DNA from: Actinoallomurus soli
GTDB lineage: Bacteria; Actinomycetota; Actinomycetes; Streptosporangiales; Streptosporangiaceae
Assembly: GCF_024055715.1 (NCBI RefSeq)
Contig: NZ_JAMXMV010000025.1
Span: 1-64,000, forward strand
DNA length: 64,000 bases
Direction of reading: 5' to 3'
Shown here: piece by piece, positions 33,926 to 42,161 of the stretch
How the letters are laid out: the number at the start of each line of letters is the position of its first letter
Numbering within the stretch: position 1 is the stretch's first letter
The notes under the pieces: generated by a model
The model's database searches: none
Seen by the model: only the letters and a program-made list of their open reading frames with translations
Told to the model about the DNA's origin: nothing
Made by a program: the position numbers and the translations under genes

Positions 33926-34851
33926 CCTTTGCCTCCCGTGGCTCCCTTGTAGAGGCGGGCGCGCCAGCCGAGGACGAGGCCGATCACGATCAGCTCGACG
34001 GCACCCATGATCATCGCGATGGCCGAGGCCATGGAGTAGTCGTACTGCTCGAACGCGGCATGGAAGGCGGCGATCGAGATCACCCGGGTCTGCCGCGCGG
34101 GCTCACCGACCATGATCGCCGAGGGGAACACCGAGAACGCCAGCACGAACGACAGGCAGAACGTGATGGCCAGGCCCGGCGCCAGCAGCGGCAGCGTGAT
34201 GTGCCGGAACCGCTGCCACCAGCCCGCCCCGAGCGTCGCGGCCGCCCGCTCCAGCGTCGGGTCGATCCCGGTCAGGTACGACAGGGTCAGCAGGAAGGCG
34301 AACGGGAACCCGGTGATGACCAGCGAGAAGACGACGCCCCAGTAGTTGTGCGTCAGGCGCACCGGGTGGTCGACGATCCCGAGGTCCAGCAGGATCCGGT
34401 TGAGCCAGCCCGTGGGCCCCATGAAGGCCAGCAGGCCCTCGGCGGTGAGCACCGTGCCCAGCGTGATCGGCACGACGAGGATGGTGGTGACGGCCCGCTT
34501 GCCGCGGAACCGCCCGCGCATCCGGTACGCGATCGGCACCGAGGCCAGCACGTTGAACAGCGCGGCCGGCAGGCCGATCTTCAGCGTCGTCCAGATCGTG
34601 TTCCGCAGGTACGGGTCGGAGAAGAACAGCCGGTAGTCCGCGAACGGCCCGGTGCCGTACTTGTTCGCCGCGTCCGAGCCGGCCTGTGGCTGGAAGGACA
34701 GCTGCAGGCCGTACACGAACGGGTAGATGAACAGCGCGACGACGAAGACCACCGCGGGCAGCAGGAGCAGCAGCGTACGGTCGACGCCGCGCTCGGCGAG
34801 CCGGTGCCGCAGCGAGATCCGCGGCCGCGCGACGGCCGGTGCCGCCGCCAC
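33922..34851 (-). CDS. ABC transporter permease, uronate operon (first)
   Basis: A 309-residue permease of the PotB-like group. After a basic N-terminus, helix 1 spans about residues 28-48 (LLLLLPAVVFVVALFIYPFV), and five more follow. The EAA-like loop is LERAAATLGAGWWQRFRHITLP near 215. The start is GTG at 34851, directly after the ATPase stop. It forms a heterodimeric channel with the second permease. Operon position between ATPase and permease 2 is standard for polyamine- or iron-type importers. Confidence 0.9.
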   Translation of the reverse strand: MAAAPAVARPRISLRHRLAERGVDRTLLLLLPAVVFVVALFIYPFVYGLQLSFQPQAGSDAANKYGTGPFADYRLFFSDPYLRNTIWTTLKIGLPAALFNVLASVPIAYRMRGRFRGKRAVTTILVVPITLGTVLTAEGLLAFMGPTGWLNRILLDLGIVDHPVRLTHNYWGVVFSLVITGFPFAFLLTLSYLTGIDPTLERAAATLGAGWWQRFRHITLPLLAPGLAITFCLSFVLAFSVFPSAIMVGEPARQTRVISIAAFHAAFEQYDYSMASAIAMIMGAVELIVIGLVLGWRARLYKGATGGKG

Positions 34852-35940
34852 TCAGGCCACCTCCTCGGGCGCGGCCGGGCTCTCCGCGGCGAACACCAGC
34901 ACCCGCTCCGGCGGCACCGACACCGTCACGCGGTCGCCGGGCGCCAGCCGCGCGTCGGCGCGCAGGTGCAGGTCGACGCCGTCGTCGGTACGGGCCTGGA
35001 TCGCCTGTTCGCGGCCCTGGTACTCCACGACCTCGACGGTGACCTCGGTGGCGTTCGGGCCGTCGCCGACGGTGAAGTCCTCGGGCCGGATCGCCGCGAC
35101 CGCCCGCGCGCCGAGGTCGTCGCGCCGGACGCCGGTGAGCCCGCCGCCGAGCCCGTCGAGCACGACCGTCTTCTCGTTGACCTGGGAGACGGGCAGTCCG
35201 AGCTCGTTGCGGTAGCCCATGAAGCCGGCGACGAACCGGTTGGCCGGCTCGGTGTAGACCTCCTCCGGCGAGCCGATCTGCTGCACTCTGCCCTGGCGGA
35301 GCAGGACGAGACGGTCGGCGAGGGAGAGCGCCTCCTCCTGGTCATGGGTGACGTAGATGGTGGTCAGCCCGAGCGTCTGGTGGATGCGCTTGATCTCGGT
35401 GCGCATCTCCAGCCGCAGTTTGGCGTCGAGGTTCGACAGCGGCTCGTCCATCAGGACGAGCGGGGGTTCGAGGACGATCGCGCGGGCGATCGCGACGCGC
35501 TGCTGCTGGCCGCCGGACAGCTGGCCGGGGAACTTGTCCGTGTGCTCCTCCAGCTGGACGAGCCTGATCGCCTCGTCCACCCGGCGCCGCGCGTCGGCCT
35601 TGGGAACCTTGGCCATGCGCAGGCCGAAGCCGATGTTCGAGCGCACGGACATGTGCGGGAACAGCGCGTAGTTCTGGAAGACCATGCCGAAGCCGCGCTG
35701 CTCGGGCTGCAGGCCGTCGATCCTGCGGTCGTCCAGCGTGATCGTGCCGCCGGTCAGCGGCAACAGCCCGGCCAGGCAGTTCAGCGCGGTCGACTTCCCG
35801 CAGCCCGACGGGCCGAGCAGGGCGACGAACTCCCCGCCGCTGATCGTCAGGTCGAGCCCGTCGAGGGCCCGCACTCCCCCGAACTCACGGCAGACCTTGT
35901 CGAGCCGCAGCTCGGAGATCTTGGTCGACGAACGGCTCAT
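34852..35940 (-). CDS. ABC transporter ATP-binding protein, uronate operon
   Basis: A 362-residue ATPase. Walker [10 protein letters not shown] near residue 43, Q-loop in [17 protein letters not shown], signature LSGGQQQR near 136, Walker [13 protein letters not shown] and H-loop THDQEEA are all present. The C-terminal third holds TOBE-like beta segments (AIRPEDF). This PotA/FbpC-like layout belongs with importers. The ATG at 35940 overlaps the solute-binding-protein stop by four bases (ATGA). It would energise uptake by the two adjacent permeases. Confidence 0.93.
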   Translation of the reverse strand: MSRSSTKISELRLDKVCREFGGVRALDGLDLTISGGEFVALLGPSGCGKSTALNCLAGLLPLTGGTITLDDRRIDGLQPEQRGFGMVFQNYALFPHMSVRSNIGFGLRMAKVPKADARRRVDEAIRLVQLEEHTDKFPGQLSGGQQQRVAIARAIVLEPPLVLMDEPLSNLDAKLRLEMRTEIKRIHQTLGLTTIYVTHDQEEALSLADRLVLLRQGRVQQIGSPEEVYTEPANRFVAGFMGYRNELGLPVSQVNEKTVVLDGLGGGLTGVRRDDLGARAVAAIRPEDFTVGDGPNATEVTVEVVEYQGREQAIQARTDDGVDLHLRADARLAPGDRVTVSVPPERVLVFAAESPAAPEEVA

Positions 35941-37136
35941 TTGTGGACCTTCCCGCCGCCGACGGTCCGGTCCCACTGGTCGAACGCCGTGACCTGCTCC
36001 TTGGCGGGCAGCGACGTCTCCTTCGGGAACTGGGCGATCCACTTGTCGTACTCCGGGCGCCCGAACTGCTGGACGACCTGCTGCGACTTGGCCGGCGCCA
36101 TCGAGAGGGTCACGCCGTTCACCGCCGGGCCCGGGTAGAAGTAGCCGTCGTCGTACGCCTTGGCCTGCTGCTGCGGAGTGAGCATCCACTTGATCAGCTG
36201 GAGGTCCGCGGAGAGGACGTCGGCGGAGACGCCGCGCGGGATCGTGGCGTACTGCGCGTCGGTCACCCAGTGCATGCCCTTGAGGTAGGTGACCTTGTCA
36301 CCGGCCGGCACCTGGCCGAGCGCGCGCGGGTTGATGTCCCAGCCGGTCGTGGTGGCGATCATGTCGACGGACCCGTTGGCCAGGTTGCTCATGGTCTCGG
36401 AGGTCTTGGACGGGTAGTAGTCGACGTACTTGCCGAGCTCCGACAGGTAGTTCCAGGTCTTCGACCAGCCCGCCGTCGGGTCCTTGGGGTTCGAGTCGCC
36501 GAGGAGGTACGGCAGGCCCATGAGGAACGTACGGCCGGGGCCGGAGTTGGCGGGCCGGGCGTACTGGAACTTCTTCGGGTGCGCCTTCGCCCAGGCGAGC
36601 AGCTCGTCCGCCGTCGTCGGCGGGGTGGGGACCGTCTTGGGGTTGTACTCGATGAGCGGCCCGGACGGGTAGTACACGAGCTCGACGCCGTGGCCCTGCG
36701 CCAGCTCCTGCATCTTCGCGGCCGGTTCGAGGTAGTTCGCGCTCCCGATGCGGCTGTTGTAGTCGTCGGTCTTGACCCACAGGTTCTGGTCGACGCCCGC
36801 GGAGAGGCCGTCGGTGCCGGTGAGGACGAGACCGATCTGCACCTGGCCCGCGCTCTGCTGCGCCTTGATCTTGCCGGGCAGCTCCGGCGCGGTGGCCTTC
36901 GTGTAGGTGACCTTCTTGATCACCTTGGGGTGCGTCTTGACGAACTCGTCGATCATGCCCTGGGTGAGCTGCAGGTTGCCCGCGACGTCGATGATGTTCA
37001 GGGTCACCGGGTTCTTCGGGTTGTCGGGCACCTTGTCCGGCGTCAGGTCCTTGGCCCCGCCCCCCGAGTTCGGTGAACCGCACGCGCTCACCGCGAGGAC
37101 GAACGCCGCCGCGAGGCACCAGGTCTTAGCGCGCAT
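35937..37136 (-). CDS. ABC transporter solute-binding lipoprotein
   Basis: A 399-residue lipoprotein that captures the transported solute at the cell surface. The lipobox LAVSACGS ends the signal peptide near residue 20, so C19 would be lipidated. Beyond that lies a family-1-type bilobed binding domain (VTLNIIDVAGNLQLTQG, later FQYARPANSGPGRTFL). It resembles polyamine/iron/general extracellular binding proteins rather than CUT1 sugar binders. It is 19 bp downstream of lacI and overlaps the ATPase gene, so the whole operon is co-regulated. The ligand is probably a sugar acid or oligogalacturonide on context only. Confidence 0.88.
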   Translation of the reverse strand: MRAKTWCLAAAFVLAVSACGSPNSGGGAKDLTPDKVPDNPKNPVTLNIIDVAGNLQLTQGMIDEFVKTHPKVIKKVTYTKATAPELPGKIKAQQSAGQVQIGLVLTGTDGLSAGVDQNLWVKTDDYNSRIGSANYLEPAAKMQELAQGHGVELVYYPSGPLIEYNPKTVPTPPTTADELLAWAKAHPKKFQYARPANSGPGRTFLMGLPYLLGDSNPKDPTAGWSKTWNYLSELGKYVDYYPSKTSETMSNLANGSVDMIATTTGWDINPRALGQVPAGDKVTYLKGMHWVTDAQYATIPRGVSADVLSADLQLIKWMLTPQQQAKAYDDGYFYPGPAVNGVTLSMAPAKSQQVVQQFGRPEYDKWIAQFPKETSLPAKEQVTAFDQWDRTVGGGKVHK

Positions 37137-37154
37137 CAGGGATCTTCCTTCCGG

Positions 37155-38144
37155 TCACGATCGGGCGGGGACCGTGGTCGAGGCCCGCACGATCAGCTGA
37201 CAATCAAGGTCCCGGCGGAGATCCCCCGCGTCGGCGCCGGAGACGGTCAGGAGGTTCACGAGCAGGTCGACGGCCGCGCGACCGGCGCGTTCGTTCTGCA
37301 TGGCGACGGTGGTCAGCGGCGGAGTGGCCATGCCCGCCATCGGGATGTCGTCGAAGCCGACGACGCTCATCTCCTCGGGCACCGCCACGCCCCGGTCGGC
37401 CAGCCGGGACATCACCCCCAGCGCCAGCAGGTCGTTGAAGGCGATGAGCGCGGTGACGCCCTCGGCGATCACCAGGTCGGCGGCGTGCGGCCCACCCTCG
37501 AAGCGCGGGGCGAACGGCCCCAGCTCCACGATCTCCATCGCGTACCGGGCGGCCTGGCGCAGGCCGCGCCGTCGCTCCCGGTTGGACCACGACGCCTTCG
37601 GGCCGTTCAGGTACGCGACCCGGCGGTGCCCGAGCGCGGCGAGATGGTCGATGGCCTGGCGCATTCCGGCCGCCGGCCCCATCAGGACCGCCGGGTTGTC
37701 GCGCACCTGGCGGTTGATGAAGACCAGCGAGGTCGTCCCCACCACCCGGTCGAGCTGGCTCGGGGTCATCCGCGACGAGCAGAGGATGACTCCGTCGACC
37801 TGCTTGGCCATGGCCTGGACGAGGGCCATCTCCTCGGCGGGATTCTCGTCGCAGTCCGCGAGGAAGACGGCGTAGTCCGCCTCGCGCGCCCGGGCCTGCA
37901 CGCCCTTCAGCACGGTGGGGAAGAACGGGTTGGACAGGTCGGGGACGATCACGCCGAAGTTGCCGGTCTTGCCGGTGATCAGTCCCCGGGCGGCGCGGTT
38001 CGGGCGGTAGCCGAGCCGTTCCGCGGTCTGGAGCACGTGCTGCCGGGTCTCCTCCTTGACCAGGTCAGGAACGGTGAACGCCCGGGACACGGTCGATACC
38101 GAGACTCCCGCCTCTCGGGCGACGTCCTGGATGGTCACCGGCAC
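37155..38144 (-). CDS. LacI-family regulator of the uronate operon
   Basis: A 329-residue LacI repressor and first gene of the operon. Helix-turn-helix IQDVAREAGVSVSTVSRAF at residues 5-23, hinge YRPNRAARGL, then a ligand domain with VIVPDLSNPFF, RVAYLNGPKASWSNR and VVGFDDI. It starts at GTG 38144 after GAGGAG. A perfect TGCAAACGTTTGCA palindrome lies inside its promoter, consistent with negative autoregulation and release by a pathway intermediate. It is a paralogue of the LacI at 713-1768, with a matching VAYLxGPxxxWSxR region, which suggests a related effector. Confidence 0.92.
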   Translation of the reverse strand: MPVTIQDVAREAGVSVSTVSRAFTVPDLVKEETRQHVLQTAERLGYRPNRAARGLITGKTGNFGVIVPDLSNPFFPTVLKGVQARAREADYAVFLADCDENPAEEMALVQAMAKQVDGVILCSSRMTPSQLDRVVGTTSLVFINRQVRDNPAVLMGPAAGMRQAIDHLAALGHRRVAYLNGPKASWSNRERRRGLRQAARYAMEIVELGPFAPRFEGGPHAADLVIAEGVTALIAFNDLLALGVMSRLADRGVAVPEEMSVVGFDDIPMAGMATPPLTTVAMQNERAGRAAVDLLVNLLTVSGADAGDLRRDLDCQLIVRASTTVPARS

Positions 38145-38178
38145 CGCGACTCCTCAGGGGTCGGTTCGGATGCATGAA

Positions 38179-38207
38179 ACTATGCAAACGTTTGCAGAGA
38201 GGGTCAA
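38179..38207 (-). promoter_or_regulatory. Uronate operon promoter with LacI operator in the spacer
   Basis: On the minus strand TTGACC (-35, 38202-38207) and CATAGT (-10, 38179-38184) are 17 bp apart. The perfect palindrome TGCAAACGTTTGCA (38183-38196) occupies most of the spacer and touches the -10, so a bound LacI protein would block polymerase. It lies about 40 bp upstream of the lacI start. Confidence 0.85.
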
Positions 38208-38261
38208 CGTAACGGGCCGGACATAAAGCCCTAACCTGAGCGTTGACCTGGCCGGTGACCG

Positions 38262-38336
38262 GTCAGTGACCGGTGAGCCGGGCCCCGTCAGTGACCGGTG
38301 GGCAATGCCCGGTCAGTGACCCGTGAGCAGTGCCCG
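38262..38336. repeat. Three tandem 25-bp repeats
   Basis: Three consecutive near-identical 25-bp units start at 38262, 38287 and 38312, each opening with GTCAGTGACCGGTG or a one-base variant. The third unit covers the end of the minus-strand gene at 38313, so the array looks like tandem duplication of that gene's C-terminal codons (reading TGH-stop). No function is evident. Confidence 0.85.
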
Positions 38337-38903
38337 GGTGTTGTCCCAGCCCTCCAGGCCGGGGTCGAGGAGAGCGACGTCGGCGGGCGTGCGCAGCCGG
38401 TGCCAGCCGGGCGCGGAGCGTACGGCGCCCTGCGTACCGGCGGCCCTGCGCAGCCGGGCGGGCGCGTCGGCGGTGTCCAGGTCGATCCCGGACAGCCAGG
38501 CGGGCGCGGGGAGCCGGGCCGCGAGCGCGACCAGCCCGCCGCCGGCCGCCGGGCAGACGGCGACCTGCCCACTGCCGAGGGCGCGGAAGAGCTTGCCGAG
38601 GAGCAGGGCCGGCAGGTCCGGCGCGTCCGGCGCGACGACGGCCGCGTGCTCGGCGCCCAGCTCGTGGAGCCCGTGCAGCAGCGCGTCGAGCCCCGCAACC
38701 CGGAGCACGGGCGTGCCCGGCCAGGTGACGGCCTCGGCGTCGGGGTCGGGAGCGGGCAGCGCGAGCACCGGGGTGACGAACTCCAGCCCGGCCACCACCT
38801 CGTACGTGTCCTCGAGGAGGGCCAACCGGTATTCGTCGGGATCGGTGCCGGGCGGCGCCGCCGTTCCCGTACCGGCCAGGACGGCGGCGAACCGGCGCGT
38901 CAC
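38313..38903 (-). CDS. DUF2064-like protein (putative nucleotidyl/glycosyltransferase fold)
   Basis: A 196-residue soluble protein resembling the DUF2064 (glycosyltransferase-A/CofC-like) group. It has LLEDTYEVVAGLEF near residue 29, AAVVAPDAPDLPALLL near 87, the place where an acidic metal-binding motif is expected, and a late RTPADVALLDPG. The start is GTG at 38903, overlapping the M48-gene stop by four bases (GTGA), so it is translationally coupled to the peptidase gene. Its C-terminus lies in a tandem repeat array that has duplicated its last codons. Function is unknown and the family assignment moderate. Confidence 0.7.
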   Translation of the reverse strand: MTRRFAAVLAGTGTAAPPGTDPDEYRLALLEDTYEVVAGLEFVTPVLALPAPDPDAEAVTWPGTPVLRVAGLDALLHGLHELGAEHAAVVAPDAPDLPALLLGKLFRALGSGQVAVCPAAGGGLVALAARLPAPAWLSGIDLDTADAPARLRRAAGTQGAVRSAPGWHRLRTPADVALLDPGLEGWDNTRALLTGH

Positions 38904-39538
38904 CTCGCGGAGTCCCCGTCCAGCAGCGGGTCCGCCTCCAGCGACGGGCTTCCGTCCAGCAGCGGGTCACCGTCCCGGCCCGGCAGGCCGCCGGCACCGG
39001 CGGCCCGCTCGCGCGGCTGATCGCCGTCCGTCAGCGGCAGCCCGGCGGTCGCGGCCACGCCCTCGAGATAGCCGCGGGCCCGCTCGGTCCGCGGATAACG
39101 GTTGACCAGCTCCCAGAACGGCGGCCCGTGACCGGGGACGATCAGATGGGTGAGCTCGTGCATGAGGACGTAGTCGACGACCCAGCCCGGCATCCCGCGC
39201 AACTGCGTGGACAGCCGGATCGTGCCGTCGTCGGGAGTACACGAGCCCCAGCGGCTGCGCTGGTTGGTCACCCAGCGGACACTGGCCGGCGCGGCCCGGC
39301 CGCCGAGGTAGCGCCGCGACAGCTCCCGCGCGCGGTCGTATAGCACGTCGTCGCTCGGATGCCTGCGCCGCTCGCGAGCGGCCAGGCGCTCGAGGACCGT
39401 GTCGATCCACTCGCGCTCTTCGGCGGCGCTCAGCCCGGCGGGCACCATCACCACCGTCTTGTCGCCGTCTCGGCGGGCGGTGACCGTCCGCCGGCGCCGG
39501 GCGCTGCGACGCACCTCTATCTCGCCTGTGGGGGGCAC
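38900..39538 (-). CDS. M48/YgjP-type metallopeptidase
   Basis: A 212-residue zinc metalloprotease of the YgjP/WSS1-like DUF45 group. The zinc motif MHELTHLIVPGHGPPFW (residues ~130-146) provides HExxH plus a downstream His, preceded by WGSCTPDDGTIRLSTQL. No membrane segment, so it is cytoplasmic. The start is GTG at 39538; a GTG three codons upstream is an alternative. The C-terminal ~45 residues are a low-complexity Gly/Asp/Leu tail with repeated DPLLDG. Substrate unknown. It is divergent from the AarF gene and coupled to the DUF2064-like gene. Confidence 0.85.
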   Translation of the reverse strand: MPPTGEIEVRRSARRRRTVTARRDGDKTVVMVPAGLSAAEEREWIDTVLERLAARERRRHPSDDVLYDRARELSRRYLGGRAAPASVRWVTNQRSRWGSCTPDDGTIRLSTQLRGMPGWVVDYVLMHELTHLIVPGHGPPFWELVNRYPRTERARGYLEGVAATAGLPLTDGDQPRERAAGAGGLPGRDGDPLLDGSPSLEADPLLDGDSAR

Positions 39539-39565
39539 GGTAAGCACCGTACCGAAAACTTCGGT

Positions 39566-39661
39566 TTCTCCACAGGGGGTGAGTTGCGTTTTCGCTGGTA
39601 GAGACGGCCCTATTTCACACGTCCCCAAGACTGTCCACATGCTTTGCGCAGGTTTTCCACA
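39566..39661 (+). promoter_or_regulatory. Cluster of three DnaA-box-like sites
   Basis: TTCTCCACA (39566-39574), CTGTCCACA (39631-39639) and TTTTCCACA (39653-39661) each match the actinobacterial DnaA box TTGTCCACA at eight of nine positions, all in one orientation within the 379-bp gap 39539-39917. No replication gene is near. It may titrate DnaA or be chance. The rest of the gap holds nothing else I can support. Confidence 0.35.
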
Positions 39662-39917
39662 GGGTTCGGGTGCCCCGTGGGGCTCCACGGCCGGGAGTTG
39701 CGCGGCGGTCACGGACGACCGGCTTGACGTGAGATAGCACACACCCGTCCGTTTGCGCTGGTCGCGCGGCTAACGCACGATGGAGGGAACGAGCGGCCCC
39801 GAAATGCTCCCCCGGCCGGATGTGGAACCCATGGCGCGCCTCGCCGAGAATAAGGTGACGTGCGGAGCGAACCGGCAAACACGGCCGCCTCGCGGATGCG
39901 CTGAGAGCAGGTACTCG

Positions 39918-41297
39918 ATGAGCGATCTCCCCCGCCGCGCTGTGACGCGGACCGCCAAGCTGGCCTCCCTCCCCATCGGCTTCGCCGGACGCACCGCCCT
40001 CGGTGTCGGGAAGCGCACCTTTGGCAGGCCCGCCGAGCTCGTCGCGACCGAGATTCAGCAGCGCACCGCCGAGCAGCTGTTCAAGGTGCTCGGCGAGCTG
40101 AAGGGCGGCGCGATGAAGGTCGGCCAGATGCTGTCGATCTTCGAGGCCGCGCTGCCGCCCGAGGTCGCCGGGCCGTACCGCGCCACGCTGACCAGGCTCC
40201 AGGAGGCCGCCCCGCCGCTGCCCGCCGCGACGGTGCACAAGGTGCTGGCCGAGGGCCTGGGCGCGGACTGGCGCGACCACTTCGCCGAGTTCGATGACCG
40301 GCCGGCCGCGGCGGCCTCGATCGGCCAGGTCCACAAGGCCGTCTGGCACGACGGCCGCACCGTGGCCGTCAAGGTCCAGTACCCGGGCGCGGGCAAGGCG
40401 CTGCTCAGCGACTTCAACCAGATGGCCCGCCTGAGCAAGCTGTTCGCGGTCCTCGCGCCGGGCCTGGACGTCAAGACGATGCTGGCCGAGCTGAGGCGGC
40501 GCATCGCCGAGGAGCTCGACTACACGATCGAGGCCGAGTCGCAGGCGACCTTCGCCGAGGCGTACGCCGACGACCCCGACTTCGTCATCCCCGACGTCGT
40601 CGCCCAGTCCGGGCACGTCCTCGTGACCGAGTGGATCGACGGCACCCCGCTGTCCGCGATCATCAGCGACGGCACGCAGGAGGAGCGGGACCACGCGGGG
40701 CTGCTCTACTGCCGGTTCCTGTTCTCCGGTCCCGCGCGCTGCGGGCTGCTGCACGCCGACCCGCACCCCGGGAACTTCCGGCTGCTCGACGACGGCCGGC
40801 TCGGCGTCATCGACTTCGGCGCCGTCGACCGGCTGCCCGGCGGCTTCCACCGGCGCATCGGCGTCCTCATGCGGATCGGCGCGATGGGCGACGTCGACCA
40901 GATCATGAAGGCGCTGCGCGAGGAGGACTTCATCCGCGAGGGCGTGGAGGTCGACCCCGACTCGCTGTACGCCTTCATCGGCCCGATCGCCGAGCCGCTC
41001 GTCGAGGAGACCTTCAAGTTCAGCCGGGAGTGGCTGCGCCAAGAGGCCGCCCGGGTCACCGACCTGCGCCCGACCAACGTCGTACGGCAGCTCAACCTGC
41101 CACCGTCGTACGTGCTGATCCACCGCGTGGTGGCCGCAGGCACCGGCGTGCTGTGCCAGCTCGAGGCCGAGGGCCGGTTCCGCGACGAGGCGCTGACCTG
41201 GGTGCCCGGCTTCGCCGACGACGACCCGGAGTTCGACGACTACGACGGCCTCGCCGAGGACGAGGTGCCCGGCGACGACGAGGAGATCGCGAGCTGA
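39918..41297 (+). CDS. AarF/ABC1/UbiB family kinase-like protein
   Basis: A 459-residue atypical protein-kinase-like protein. The family motif KVGQMLS near residue 71, the Ala-rich loop AAAASIGQVHKAV in place of a Gly-rich loop, VAVKVQYPG (ATP-lysine), HADPHPGNF (catalytic loop) and VIDFGAVD (metal) are in order. UbiB-type proteins are ATPases linked to quinone or lipid metabolism in other bacteria; an actinobacterial role is not established. I chose the ATG at 39918 with weak GAGCAG; longer upstream starts read through a region of DnaA-like boxes and are unlikely. The C-terminal tail is strongly acidic. Confidence 0.92.
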   Translation: MSDLPRRAVTRTAKLASLPIGFAGRTALGVGKRTFGRPAELVATEIQQRTAEQLFKVLGELKGGAMKVGQMLSIFEAALPPEVAGPYRATLTRLQEAAPPLPAATVHKVLAEGLGADWRDHFAEFDDRPAAAASIGQVHKAVWHDGRTVAVKVQYPGAGKALLSDFNQMARLSKLFAVLAPGLDVKTMLAELRRRIAEELDYTIEAESQATFAEAYADDPDFVIPDVVAQSGHVLVTEWIDGTPLSAIISDGTQEERDHAGLLYCRFLFSGPARCGLLHADPHPGNFRLLDDGRLGVIDFGAVDRLPGGFHRRIGVLMRIGAMGDVDQIMKALREEDFIREGVEVDPDSLYAFIGPIAEPLVEETFKFSREWLRQEAARVTDLRPTNVVRQLNLPPSYVLIHRVVAAGTGVLCQLEAEGRFRDEALTWVPGFADDDPEFDDYDGLAEDEVPGDDEEIAS

Positions 41298-41305
41298 CCG
41301 CGCTC

Positions 41306-41458
41306 CTACCAGTACACGGGGTCCAGCCGGCCTTCGATGGACCGGATGTTCTCCCGGCTGCAACGGTCGCACAAGTGGACCGTTCCCCGATCGGTGATCT
41401 CGGTCATCCAGCCCAGCGGCGCCTCGGCGGTGACTCCACACGACGAACAGCTGACCAT
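41306..41458 (-). CDS. Small Cys-rich (zinc-ribbon-like) protein
   Basis: A 50-residue protein with two CxxC pairs (CSSC near residue 4, CDRC near 31), separated by 23 residues, consistent with a small zinc-binding fold. It begins at ATG 41458 after a GA-rich element and ends nine bases from the AarF stop, convergent. The conserved ending RSIEGRLDPVYW resembles small actinobacterial hypotheticals. A regulatory or structural role is possible but unproven. Confidence 0.72.
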   Translation of the reverse strand: MVSCSSCGVTAEAPLGWMTEITDRGTVHLCDRCSRENIRSIEGRLDPVYW

Positions 41459-41954
41459 CCCCGCGCCCCCTCCATCCGACTCCCCCACAGCATCCCTGAT
41501 CCCCGGGACGCGCGGAAGCCGAACGCGCCGTCCGAGAGCCACGCCACACGATCCCCTCGAGTATGAGGAGCAGCGGCGGGCCGCGGCCGGTGACCCGGCC
41601 CCGCGTCTTCCCGAGCGTCGTTGCGCGCGACCCGTTCGGCACGCCTGGGCCGGCCTCGTCTTCGGTCCCGCGGCGGGGCGGTTGATCAGCGGTGGCCTGG
41701 CCGCGGGCGCCCAGACCCGCGACGGCGAACGCGACCTGGAGGCACTGATGCGGAACCTGGCCGGGTAGAGCCCATCGGAACGCTGACAGGCCGGTGAGGT
41801 GAGAACCCTGCGTGGATGACGAGACGCTCGGCCGGAAACCCCGCCGAGCGTCTCCCCGAGCTCCCGGCCGAAGCCGGTCGCTCATCGTGTCGCGACTCGA
41901 ATCCGCCGTCGTGCCGGGGCCCGTCCCCCTCGGGAGGCACGCCGGCGGTTCGCG
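41459..41954. other. No confident gene
   Basis: About 500 bp between the small Cys-rich gene and the gene after whiB7. A plus-strand frame ending near 41768 contains LVFGPAAGRLISGGLAAGAQTRD, which looks protein-like, but it has no plausible start or Shine-Dalgarno and no family I recognise. It may be decayed coding sequence or an antisense shadow. Confidence 0.4.
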
Positions 41955-42161
41955 TCAGCGCGTGGTCAGCAGGCGCCGGAGGCGGATCGCCGTCACCTCG
42001 GCGTCGCGCCGGGCCCGTCGCAGAGCGCGGACCTGGGCGGCGTCGCGGCGCGTGGCCACCCGCTCGGCGTCCCGTATTCGTTCCTGGGACAGTTCAATGC
42101 TGAGCAAGCTCATCTCTCGCTCTTTCTCCATGTCGATGTGAAGTTCCGGGCGGTGCGTCAT
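41955..42161 (-). CDS. Small helical protein coupled to whiB7
   Basis: A 68-residue charged, probably coiled-coil protein (SLLSIELSQERIRDAERV in the middle, Arg-rich second half). Its ATG (42159-42161) overlaps the whiB7 stop (ATGA), so it is translationally coupled. No known domain. Its position suggests co-induction with WhiB7. Confidence 0.68.
   Translation of the reverse strand: MTHRPELHIDMEKEREMSLLSIELSQERIRDAERVATRRDAAQVRALRRARRDAEVTAIRLRRLLTTR

Noticed and set aside
34060-36138. Plus-strand frame of 692 codons antisense to the permease and ATPase genes
   Set aside because: Shadow of well-supported transporter genes with Walker and LSGGQ motifs on the minus strand.
39780-39917. N-terminal extension of AarF from an upstream ATG
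   Set aside because: The added residues are unlike the family and have no Shine-Dalgarno; the ATG at 39918 gives the normal N-terminus.
41337-41768. Plus-strand frame with a protein-like end (GRLISGGLAAGAQ)
   Set aside because: Overlaps the small Cys-rich gene, has no Shine-Dalgarno or plausible start, and no family was recognised. Left as a gap note.
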